The translations under genes were made by a program, and so were the position numbers. From the NCBI RefSeq assembly GCF_022808855.1, contig NZ_JAKZLF010000017.1, forward strand, positions 33,145 through 97,144: DNA of 64,000 nucleotides, read 5' to 3'. This document shows, in pieces, positions 57,369 through 64,000 of this stretch. Under the pieces are notes generated by a model that had not been told where the DNA came from, made no database searches, and saw only the letters and a list, made by a program, of their open reading frames with translations. The DNA is from Anaeromyxobacter soli (GTDB taxonomy: Bacteria > Myxococcota > Myxococcia > Myxococcales > Anaeromyxobacteraceae). Each line of letters starts with the position of its first letter. Positions within the stretch are counted from its first letter, which is position 1.

Positions 57369-59648
57369 ATGGAGAACCTGCCTCCCTCGCCCGCGAACCA
57401 CCCGGACGGCGACCGCTCCGAGCCGCCGGCGCGCGCGCCCGCGGAGCGCAACACCACGCGCGCGGAGCGCCCGCGAGCGGACGCCGAGCGGCCGGTCTCG
57501 ATCGGCGAGGCCCAGCCGATCGACGTGCTCGCGGTCGACGACGACCCGCGCAACCTCGAGGTGACGCGCGCCCTCCTCTCCGGCTCGGGGGCGCGCATCG
57601 TCGAGGCCTCCACCGCCGAGGACGCGCTGCGCATCCTCCTCAGGCGCCAGGTCGCGCTCATCCTCCTCGACGTCAACCTGCCGGGGATGTCGGGGCTCGA
57701 GATGGCGAAGCTCGTGCGCGCGCGCGAGCGGACGCGTCACACGCCCATCATCTTCCTCACCGCGAGCTCCGACGTGCGGCTGCTCGAGCGCGGCTACTCG
57801 CTCGGCGCCGTCGACTTCCTCACCACCCCCGTGCCGGAGCAGGCGCTCCGCGCGAAGGTCGCGTTCTTCATCGAGGCGCACCGGAAGAACGAGGCCCTGC
57901 GCCGCAACGCGGAGCTCCTCCGCGCGGCGCAGGAGCGCGAGCTCGCGCGGAACGTGGCCGAGGCGCGGCGCCGCTGGGAGGAGGAGGCGCTCCGGCGCGA
58001 GATGGAGCGGGAGCGGCGGCTCGTGGAGACGCTCCACCGCGCGAACCAGCGGCTCAAGATCCTCTCCAGCGTCCGCAGCGATCTGCTCACGGCCGAGAGC
58101 GTGCGCGAGCGGCTCCCGGCCATCTGCGACCGCGTGGCCTCGCACCTCGGGCTCGAGCGCTGGGCGCTGCACGTCGCCGGCCCGGACGGGCGGCTGACGC
58201 TCGCCGCCGCGGGCGGTGGGGCGGCCGAGCCGGGGCTCCTGGCCGCGCTCGACTCGGCCGAGGCGATCCTGGGCGGGCTCGCCCCGTGGGTGTCGGCGCG
58301 CGGAGAGCCGCTGCCGCCGATCGCCGCCGTGCTCGGCGTCGCTTGCTGCGTGGCGCGGCCGTGCCTCGCGGGCGGAGAGGTGGTCGCCACGCTCGCCTTC
58401 GGCTCCGCCGAGCGGGATGCGTGCGACCCGGACGACCCCGCCACCCTCGAGCTCGTCGGCTACGCCGTGGGGATGGCGCTCGAGCGCGATCGCCTCATCG
58501 CCGAGCTGCAGGGCCGCAACGCGGAGCTGCGCGAGGCCGACCGCCGCAAGGACCAGTTCCTCGCGATGCTGGCGCACGAGCTCCGCAACCCGCTCGCGCC
58601 GGTGACGAACGCGGTGCGACTCCTCCAGGAGTACGGCGCCGACGCCCGCCTGCGGGAGCGCGCGCTCCAGGCGGCGGGGCGGCAGGTGCGGCACATGTCC
58701 CGCCTGGTCGACGACCTGCTCGACGTCTCGCGGGTCCGGAGCGGGAAGGTCCGCCTGCGCAAGGACACCGTCGACCTCGTCCAGGTGGTGCGGGAGGCGG
58801 TGCAGACGGTGGACGAGCTCGTCACGTCGCGGCGGCACGCCCTCGTGGTGAGCCTGCCCGAGGCGCGGCTCGGGGTGGACGGTGACGCGGTCCGCCTCGC
58901 GCAGGTGGTGGAGAACCTCGTCGCGAACGCCGCGAAGTACACCGATCCCGGCGGCCACCTGCGCGTCGCGCTCACGCGCGAGGGGGACCTCGCCGTCCTC
59001 TCGGTGCAGGACGACGGGATCGGCCTCGCGCCCGAGCTCGCCGGCGGCATCTTCGAGCCCTTCGTCCAGGCCGAGCAGGGAGTGGACCGCTCCCGCGGCG
59101 GCCTCGGCATCGGGCTCTCGCTCGTGAAGAGCCTGGTCGAGATGCACGGCGGCACGGTGCGGGTGGAGAGCCCCGGCCCCGGCCGCGGCTCGACGTTCAC
59201 CGTGCGGCTCCCCGCGCTCCCTCCCGGCGCGGCGGTGCCCGCGCCGCCGGCGGCCTCGTCCGTGCCCCCCGCGGCCGAGGCCCGCGCGGTGACCCCGCGC
59301 GACATCCTCATCGTCGAGGACATCGCGGACATCCGCGAGACCCTCGGCGAGCTGCTGCGCCGCCGCGGCCACGCCGTGCGCGAGGCCGACGGCGGGCGCT
59401 CCGCCTTCGCCCTCGCCGCCGACGCGCCTCCGGAGATCGCGCTCGTCGACATCGGGCTCCCCGAGCTCGACGGGTTCGAGGTAGCGCGGCGCCTGCGCGA
59501 GCTCGTGCCGGCGGTCCGGCTGGTGGCGCTCACCGGCTACGGCGGCTCCGAGGACCGGCGCCGCGCGGCCGAGGCGGGCTTCCGCGCGCACCTCGTGAAG
59601 CCGGTGGACATCGACGACCTCGTCGCCCTCATCGACACGCTGGACTGA
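57369..59648 (+). CDS. REC-GAF hybrid histidine kinase with C-terminal receiver
   Basis: A 759-residue soluble kinase. A disordered start (1-50) leads to a first receiver (VLAVDDDPRNLEVTRALLSG, phosphoacceptor in LILLDVNLPGMSG). Then come a coiled coil rich in Arg/Glu (about 165-225), a GAF domain (about 230-370), HisKA (QFLAMLAHELRNPLAPVTNA, phospho-His), HATPase_c (NLVANAAKYTDPGGHL, QDDGIGLAPELAGG, RGGLGIGLSL) and a second receiver (ILIVEDIADIRETLGELLRR, Asp in IALVDIGLPELDG). Having a receiver at each end suggests it both receives and passes phosphate in a phosphorelay. ATG 57369. Freed from the SCPU unit by the terminator. Confidence 0.92.
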   Translation: MENLPPSPANHPDGDRSEPPARAPAERNTTRAERPRADAERPVSIGEAQPIDVLAVDDDPRNLEVTRALLSGSGARIVEASTAEDALRILLRRQVALILLDVNLPGMSGLEMAKLVRARERTRHTPIIFLTASSDVRLLERGYSLGAVDFLTTPVPEQALRAKVAFFIEAHRKNEALRRNAELLRAAQERELARNVAEARRRWEEEALRREMERERRLVETLHRANQRLKILSSVRSDLLTAESVRERLPAICDRVASHLGLERWALHVAGPDGRLTLAAAGGGAAEPGLLAALDSAEAILGGLAPWVSARGEPLPPIAAVLGVACCVARPCLAGGEVVATLAFGSAERDACDPDDPATLELVGYAVGMALERDRLIAELQGRNAELREADRRKDQFLAMLAHELRNPLAPVTNAVRLLQEYGADARLRERALQAAGRQVRHMSRLVDDLLDVSRVRSGKVRLRKDTVDLVQVVREAVQTVDELVTSRRHALVVSLPEARLGVDGDAVRLAQVVENLVANAAKYTDPGGHLRVALTREGDLAVLSVQDDGIGLAPELAGGIFEPFVQAEQGVDRSRGGLGIGLSLVKSLVEMHGGTVRVESPGPGRGSTFTVRLPALPPGAAVPAPPAASSVPPAAEARAVTPRDILIVEDIADIRETLGELLRRRGHAVREADGGRSAFALAADAPPEIALVDIGLPELDGFEVARRLRELVPAVRLVALTGYGGSEDRRRAAEAGFRAHLVKPVDIDDLVALIDTLD

Positions 59649-59764
59649 GCGTCATCTCCGGGACGTCGAGGGCTGGCGCCCGCAGCGCGCAGCTCGACGC
59701 CGGCCAGCTCCGCGCGTCCTGGTGGCCGCGACCCCTCCGGCCGGCCCGCGCGCCTGCGGCGAGC

Positions 59765-60427
59765 TCAGGGGACCGGCTCGCCGCGGACCTTGGCGCGGAG
59801 GTCCACCCACCAGTCGTTCACCGTCCCGTACACGTCGTCGGGCCCCTGGTCGGCGCGGCTCGAGGTGTCGAGATGGCAGACGAACTCGAGGGCGCTGACC
59901 CCGTCACCCACGGCGTACGCGACGAGCGAGCCCGACTGCACGCGGATGTCCTCGATCCCCTCGACCTTCTGGTAGCGGAACCCGATCTGCTCGGGCGCCT
60001 CCAGCGTGCCGAGGAGCGGGCCGCCGCGGTACACGATCGTCCACCGCCCCTTGTAGATGGCCGGGCCCGCCGCGTAGCGGATCGAGAACGAGATGGGGTA
60101 GTCGGGCTCCACGTCCGCCGTCGCGTACCAGCTGTCCGTGCCGTGGATGCGGCTCACGCGCGGGTCGCGCAGCGCCTCGAGCACCTGCGGCACGGACGCG
60201 TGCAGGTAGGCCGCGCCGTGCGCGAAGGCGAGCCGGCCCTCGCGCCAGCCGGACACGATCTGGATGGCCTCGGGGTGCGGGTCGCCTCCGTCCGGCGGCG
60301 GAAAGGCGGCGGTGGAAGGCTCGATCGGCTGGTAGCCGGCCGCCGGGTCGAACGGCGTCTTCACGTTGTCGGGGCACCCCGTGAGCGCAGCCGCCGCGAG
60401 CGCCGCGAGCGCATGAGGGACGCGCAT
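59765..60427 (-). CDS. Lipoprotein with START-like lipid-binding fold
   Basis: A 220-residue lipoprotein; signal and lipobox ALAALAAAALTGCPDN. The mature part resembles START/polyketide-cyclase-like domains: YLHASVPQVLEALRDPRVSR, SFSIRYAAGPAIYKGRWTIV, GFRYQKVEGIEDIRVQSGSL and the last helix YGTVNDWWVDLRAKVRGE. Such folds bind hydrophobic ligands; the ligand here is unknown. It stands alone and is divergent from the next gene. The family assignment is tentative. Confidence 0.7.
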   Translation of the reverse strand: MRVPHALAALAAAALTGCPDNVKTPFDPAAGYQPIEPSTAAFPPPDGGDPHPEAIQIVSGWREGRLAFAHGAAYLHASVPQVLEALRDPRVSRIHGTDSWYATADVEPDYPISFSIRYAAGPAIYKGRWTIVYRGGPLLGTLEAPEQIGFRYQKVEGIEDIRVQSGSLVAYAVGDGVSALEFVCHLDTSSRADQGPDDVYGTVNDWWVDLRAKVRGEPVP

Positions 60428-60595
60428 GATCGGCCTCCGGGTGAACGCATAGCGCCGCCGCGGAGCGGCGCCGCTCCCGCACGGCAGCGCGACCCGAGCG
60501 GGAGACCTCGAAACGGCACGTTGACGCAAGGTCCGTGCGGTGGTGCGCTCCTCGACGGTGGAAGATTCGCACGCGGTCGCCATCCCGAGGTCGCC

Positions 60596-61261
60596 ATGAA
60601 GAAGCTCCTCGCACTCTCCGTCGCGCTCGTCCTCACGGCCTGCGGCGACGGCGGCAACGACAAGAAGGGCCCGGCGCTGACCGGGAAGCTGTTCGGCCAG
60701 ACGTTCGACCCGGCGGAGGTCGTGTTCGCGGGCCCGCAGCAGTCGGCGAGCTGTACGTTCCCCGGGGTGCCGATCACCTACGGCATCGGCGACGCGCTGA
60801 TCGCGTTCTCGCCGCAGGCGGGCGCATGCGCCCTCGCGGACCCGTGCCACGGCCGCAAGGACTTCACGTTCGTCGCGGGGCTGCTGGCGCACGCCCAGGT
60901 CCCGGCGACGGCGCAGGCCCCGGCGCTCGACGCGGGCTCGTACGCGGTCTACGCGACGCTCGACGAGGCCGTGCCGGCGATCGCCGCGAACGTGTCCGGT
61001 CCCATCCGCGCCGCGCTGCTCCCCGCGCAGAAGACGGACGCGCAGTGCGTCCCGGGCACGCCGCCGAGCGCCACGGGCACGATCCGGATCGACTCCGTCG
61101 GCGCGACGGAGCTCGTGGGCGAGATCGACGTCACGTTCTCGGACCAGCAGGGGGGCTTTTTGCGCGGGCCGTTCACGGCCAAGGCGTGCCCCGGCGTCAC
61201 GTTCGACGCCTGCTTCAGCGACACCGGCCTGACGTGCTCCGGGACCCCGACCTGCCAGTGA
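60596..61261 (+). CDS. Small cysteine-containing lipoprotein, unknown function
   Basis: A 221-residue lipoprotein with signal KKLLALSVALVLTACGDGG. The mature part has GKLFGQTFDPAEVVFAGPQQ, six or more cysteines outside the lipobox (SCTF, ACAL, DPCHGRKD, QCVPG, ACPG, ACFSD, LTCSG, PTCQ) and a beta-rich middle. The number of cysteines suggests disulfide-linked folding at the cell surface. No family is recognised. Its TGA overlaps the GTG of the PAP2 gene. Confidence 0.65.
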   Translation: MKKLLALSVALVLTACGDGGNDKKGPALTGKLFGQTFDPAEVVFAGPQQSASCTFPGVPITYGIGDALIAFSPQAGACALADPCHGRKDFTFVAGLLAHAQVPATAQAPALDAGSYAVYATLDEAVPAIAANVSGPIRAALLPAQKTDAQCVPGTPPSATGTIRIDSVGATELVGEIDVTFSDQQGGFLRGPFTAKACPGVTFDACFSDTGLTCSGTPTCQ

Positions 61262-62169
61262 TCGCGTCGCGCCGCGGGGCGGCCGCCATCGGGCGCCTCG
61301 CGGTCGTCCTCTCGCTCGTGCTGGCCGCGGGGGCGCCCGCGGGCTCCCTCGCCGGCGAGGACGAGGGCGTGTACCTCGGCCCGCGCTTCCGCTGGGCCGA
61401 GATGCCCGTCCTGCAGCGGGTCCTCCACGACGTCGTCGCGATCCCCGCGAACGCGCCGCGCTGGAGCGCGGGCGACTTCGGGCAGCTCGCCCTCTGGTCG
61501 GGCGCGGTCGGCGCGCTGATGTTCCCGCTCCACGACCCGGCCGACGCGCGGCTCGATCGCTGGATTCACCGGGAGCTCGACTCGCGCCTGCCCACCGTCT
61601 GGACGGAGTGGATGCAGCCGACCCTCTGGGCAGGGATCGCGGCCGGCGGGCTCGGGACCTGGGGGTGGGCGGTAGCGCACGGCGACCAGCGGGTCGCGCA
61701 GGGCTGCTCGCTCATGGGCGAGGCGCTCGCGGTCTCGCAGGTCTACCACCTCACCCTCAAGTTCGCGCTCGGGCGCGACGGCCCCTGGGACGGCGACCAG
61801 AGCGGCGACATCAAGGGCCCCGCGAACGCGCTGCGCGTCTACCCTGCGGGCACGCCGTCGGGCCACGCCGCGACGCTCTTCAGCCTCGCCACCGCGGGCC
61901 TTTCGTACTTCCGGCCGCCGGTCTGGGTGCAGGTGCTCGGGTACGGCGCCACGACCACGCTGGTCGCGTTCCACGTCATCGACCACCGCCACTTCCTGTC
62001 GGACTCGCTGTGGGGCTCGGCGATGGGCTTCTACGTGGGGAGGTGGGTGGTCCGGCACCGCGCCTCGCCGCTCGACGCCGACGGGCGCGCGATCCGCGCT
62101 CCGCGAGCCTCGGTCGTGCCGCTCGCCGTCCCCGGCGGTGCGGGGCTCGCGCTCGTCGTCCGCGACTGA
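61258..62169 (+). CDS. PAP2-superfamily phosphatase
   Basis: A 303-residue protein with a signal-like N-terminus (GRLAVVLSLVLAAGAPAGSL). The phosphatase motifs are LKFALGRDGPWDGDQSGD, YPAGTPSGHAATLFSLATAG and HVIDHRHFLSDSLWGSAMGF, corresponding to the Kx6RP, PSGH and SRx5Hx3D blocks. The Arg of the first block is present; the third block has the His and Asp. It would dephosphorylate a lipid phosphate on the periplasmic side. The GTG start overlaps the stop of the lipoprotein gene, so they are coupled. Confidence 0.85.
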   Translation: MIASRRGAAAIGRLAVVLSLVLAAGAPAGSLAGEDEGVYLGPRFRWAEMPVLQRVLHDVVAIPANAPRWSAGDFGQLALWSGAVGALMFPLHDPADARLDRWIHRELDSRLPTVWTEWMQPTLWAGIAAGGLGTWGWAVAHGDQRVAQGCSLMGEALAVSQVYHLTLKFALGRDGPWDGDQSGDIKGPANALRVYPAGTPSGHAATLFSLATAGLSYFRPPVWVQVLGYGATTTLVAFHVIDHRHFLSDSLWGSAMGFYVGRWVVRHRASPLDADGRAIRAPRASVVPLAVPGGAGLALVVRD

Positions 62170-62249
62170 CCGGAGCCCCTCCCGCCCCCCGGTGGGGGCC
62201 GCGACGTCATGCCGTTGATCCGCGCCGGGGCCGATGCTTTCTCTCCCGC

Positions 62250-63206
62250 ATGCGCTCGTTCACGCGGTTCGCCTGGGCGGTCCTCACCTACAACCTGCTC
62301 GTCGTCGCCTGGGGTGCCTTCGTGCGCGCGACCGGGTCGGGCGCGGGCTGCGGCAAGCACTGGCCGATGTGCAACGGCCAGGTGGTGCCGCGCGCCCCGG
62401 CGGTCGAGACCGTCATCGAGTTCACCCACCGCGCGATGAGCGGCCTGGCGCTGCTCCTCGTCGTGGCGCTCGTCGTCGCGGCCGTCCGTGCGTTCCCCGC
62501 GGGCCATCCGACCCGCAAGGCGGCGTGGGCGTCGCTCGGCCTCATGATCCTCGAGGCGCTCGTCGGCGCGGGGCTCGTCCTCTTCGGCTGGGTGGCGAAG
62601 GACACCTCCTTCGCGCGCGGCTGGGTGATGGGCGTGCACCTCACGAACACGTTCCTCCTGCTCGGCGCGCTGGCGCTCACCGCGGACTGGAGCGCGCAGC
62701 CCGGCGGGATGCGCTTCGCGGGGCGCGGGGCGCTCGCGGGCGGCCTGTGGCTCGGGTTCGCGTCGGTGCTCATCGCCGGCGTGACCGGGGCGGTGGCCGC
62801 CCTCGGGGACACGCTCTTCCCGGCCACGAGCTTCGCGGAGGGCCTGCGCCAGGAGCTCTCCACCGAGGCGCACGTGCTGCTGCGCCTGCGCGTCCTTCAC
62901 CCGTTCGCGGCGATCGCCACTGCCGCGGTGCTGCTCCTCGTGGCGCGGCTCGCCCTCCGGCTCCGCCCCGACGCGCGCGTCCGCCGGGCCGCGCTGGGCC
63001 TCATCGCGCTCGTGGGCGCCGAGCTCCTCGCGGGCGTCGTGAACCTCGTGCTCGCCGCGCCGGTCCCGCTGCAGCTCCTGCACCTCCTGCTCGCCGACCT
63101 CGTCTGGGTCGCGCTCGTCCTCCTCGCGGCGGCCAGCCTCGCCCCGGGGCGGGTGGAGGTCCCGAGCGAGACGCCTGCCGCCCTGCCCGCCGGGCTGCGC
63201 GGCTAG
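62250..63206 (+). CDS. ctaA: Heme A synthase (COX15/CtaA family)
   Basis: A 318-residue membrane enzyme that oxidises heme O to heme A for aa3-type cytochrome oxidase. Eight helices are predicted; ATGSGAGCGKHWPMCNGQVV carries the cysteine pair of the first extracytoplasmic loop, and histidines lie in IEFTHRAMSG, GVHLTNTFLLLGA, LRVLHPFAAIATA and LQLLHLLLADL at the expected heme-ligand positions. The order is that of bacterial CtaA. The ATG is supported by the N-terminal helix. A heme O synthase gene and oxidase genes are not in the window. Implies aerobic respiration. Confidence 0.93.
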   Translation: MRSFTRFAWAVLTYNLLVVAWGAFVRATGSGAGCGKHWPMCNGQVVPRAPAVETVIEFTHRAMSGLALLLVVALVVAAVRAFPAGHPTRKAAWASLGLMILEALVGAGLVLFGWVAKDTSFARGWVMGVHLTNTFLLLGALALTADWSAQPGGMRFAGRGALAGGLWLGFASVLIAGVTGAVAALGDTLFPATSFAEGLRQELSTEAHVLLRLRVLHPFAAIATAAVLLLVARLALRLRPDARVRRAALGLIALVGAELLAGVVNLVLAAPVPLQLLHLLLADLVWVALVLLAAASLAPGRVEVPSETPAALPAGLRG

Positions 63207-63335
63207 CCGCTGCCAGGCTCCCCGTTACGTCCTCGTAGGCGACCGGGTACAATGCCGCGCCTCGTGCGTGCGGCCGGGGGGCTGCGCTCGTCCCGAGCGC
63301 TGGCTCGGTCGCACGGAGAACCAGGAGAAATTGAA

Positions 63336-63953
63336 ATGCACGTTCGGACCACTCGGGTCGTCGCGCTTGCGACGCTCGTCACCCTCATCGCCTGCGGCAC
63401 CGCCGGCAAGCGCACGGCCATCGGCGGCGGCGCGGGCGCCCTCCTTGGCGCGGGCGTCGGCGCGCTGGCGGGCGGCAAGAAGGGCGCGCTCATCGGCGCG
63501 GGCGTCGGCGCGTTGGCCGGCGGCTCGGTCGGGCTCTACCTCGACAAGCAGCACAAGGAGCTCGAGAAGGTCGCCGAGGCGAAGCGCACCGAGAACGGGA
63601 TCCTCGTGAACATGAAGAACGACATCCTGTTCGACACGAACAGCGCCGACCTCAAGGCCGAGGCGGTCACGCAGCTCACGCAGGTGGGCGACATCCTCGC
63701 GAAGTACGCGGACGACCGCATCCAGATCGAGGGCCACACCGACTCGTCCGGCTCCGACTCGCTCAACGAGACGCTCTCCCGCAAGCGCGCGGACTCCGTC
63801 CGCACCGTGCTCGTGTCGCGGGGCGTCCGCGAGGAGCAGATCTCGGTCGCTGGATACGGCGAGTCGAAGCCGATCGCCGACAACGCCACGAAGGAAGGCC
63901 GGGCGAAGAACCGCCGGGTCGAGGTGCACATCGACGTGCCGAATCCCAGTTAG
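63336..63953 (+). CDS. Glycine-zipper OmpA-domain lipoprotein
   Basis: A 205-residue lipoprotein with AGGAGA before ATG 63336, lipobox LVTLIACG, a glycine-zipper segment (GGGAGALLGAGVGALAGGKK then GALIGAGVGALAGGS) and a C-terminal OmpA domain that binds peptidoglycan (DILFDTNSADLKAEAV, IEGHTDSSGSDSLNETLSRK, GYGESKPIADNATKEGRAKN then RRVEVHI). It ties the outer membrane to the wall. This is the architecture of YiaD-like proteins. It is followed after two bases by the two-hairpin 3' module. Confidence 0.93.
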   Translation: MHVRTTRVVALATLVTLIACGTAGKRTAIGGGAGALLGAGVGALAGGKKGALIGAGVGALAGGSVGLYLDKQHKELEKVAEAKRTENGILVNMKNDILFDTNSADLKAEAVTQLTQVGDILAKYADDRIQIEGHTDSSGSDSLNETLSRKRADSVRTVLVSRGVREEQISVAGYGESKPIADNATKEGRAKNRRVEVHIDVPNPS

Positions 63954-63955
63954 AG

Positions 63956-64000
63956 CGGGGGACTGCGTCCCCCGCCCCGTCGACGGCTGACCGCCGTCGA
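63956..64000 (+). terminator. Two-hairpin 3'-end module after the OmpA-type gene (copy 2 of the repeat, cut by the window end)
   Basis: CGGGGGAC-TGC-GTCCCCCG (63956-63974) is followed by TCGACGGC-TGACC-GCCGTCGA (63980-64000). The loops TGC and TGACC and the order are the same as in the copy after the malic enzyme (16090-16042, minus strand), and both start within 2-11 bases of a stop codon. There is no T-run in the visible part. Confidence 0.6.

Overview
The window is uniformly very GC-rich DNA, densely coded on both strands. The gene content points to a Myxococcota (delta-proteobacterial) genome, most like Anaeromyxobacter. Evidence: a MYXO-CTERM-like C-terminal tail, a chaperone-usher/spore-coat-U cluster, a CarH-like B12 regulator, many signal-peptide lipoproteins, frequent GTG starts, a Hyb-type membrane [NiFe] hydrogenase and heme A synthase. 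The genus is inferred from remembered family similarity. No rRNA, tRNA, insertion sequence, integrase, prophage or CRISPR array was seen.

Layout. 1-7.2 kb: envelope and small housekeeping genes (cupin fragment, lytic transglycosylase, BACON-like lipoprotein, Smr protein, CPXCG protein). 7.3-14.0 kb: a five-gene operon of ABC ATPase, two FtsX/MacB-type permeases, a LolA-like periplasmic carrier and an outer-membrane barrel protein, which looks like a complete inner-to-outer-membrane lipid or lipoprotein route. 14.0-18.4 kb: SQR/NDH-2-like flavoprotein, DUF302 protein, a 29-residue membrane peptide, an array of strong hairpins, and a malic enzyme/phosphotransacetylase fusion. 18.6-28.4 kb: surface glycosidase-like protein, Fpg-family glycosylase, a sigma54-type regulator without the GAFTGA loop, Tat peptide/amidase/acyltransferase operon, LarA-like protein and CarH-like regulator.

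28.4-40.3 kb: an apparently single minus-strand operon hybO-hybA-hybB-hybC-protease-hypF-hypC-hypD-hypE-hypA-hypB. It encodes a periplasm-facing uptake [NiFe] hydrogenase, its quinone-linked membrane partners and the complete Ni/Fe(CN)2CO maturation set. HypB carries its nickel-storing His tract at the C-terminus instead of near the N-terminus.

40.8-52.6 kb: RmuC, an M49-like zinc peptidase, a hybrid histidine kinase, a giant TPR protein with a degenerate transglutaminase domain, a MgtC-family gene with an apparent N-terminal frameshift, a GDT1/UPF0016 transporter and a YwiC-like membrane protein. 52.6-57.1 kb: chaperone-usher genes divergent from two spore-coat-U subunits. 57.3-64.0 kb: a second hybrid kinase, small lipoproteins, a PAP2 phosphatase, heme A synthase and an OmpA-domain lipoprotein.

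A two-hairpin element follows the stop codons of both the malic enzyme and the last gene in the same orientation, so it is a repeated 3'-end module. Start codons were chosen from ribosome-binding sites, signal peptides and family N-termini. Promoter calls are tentative.
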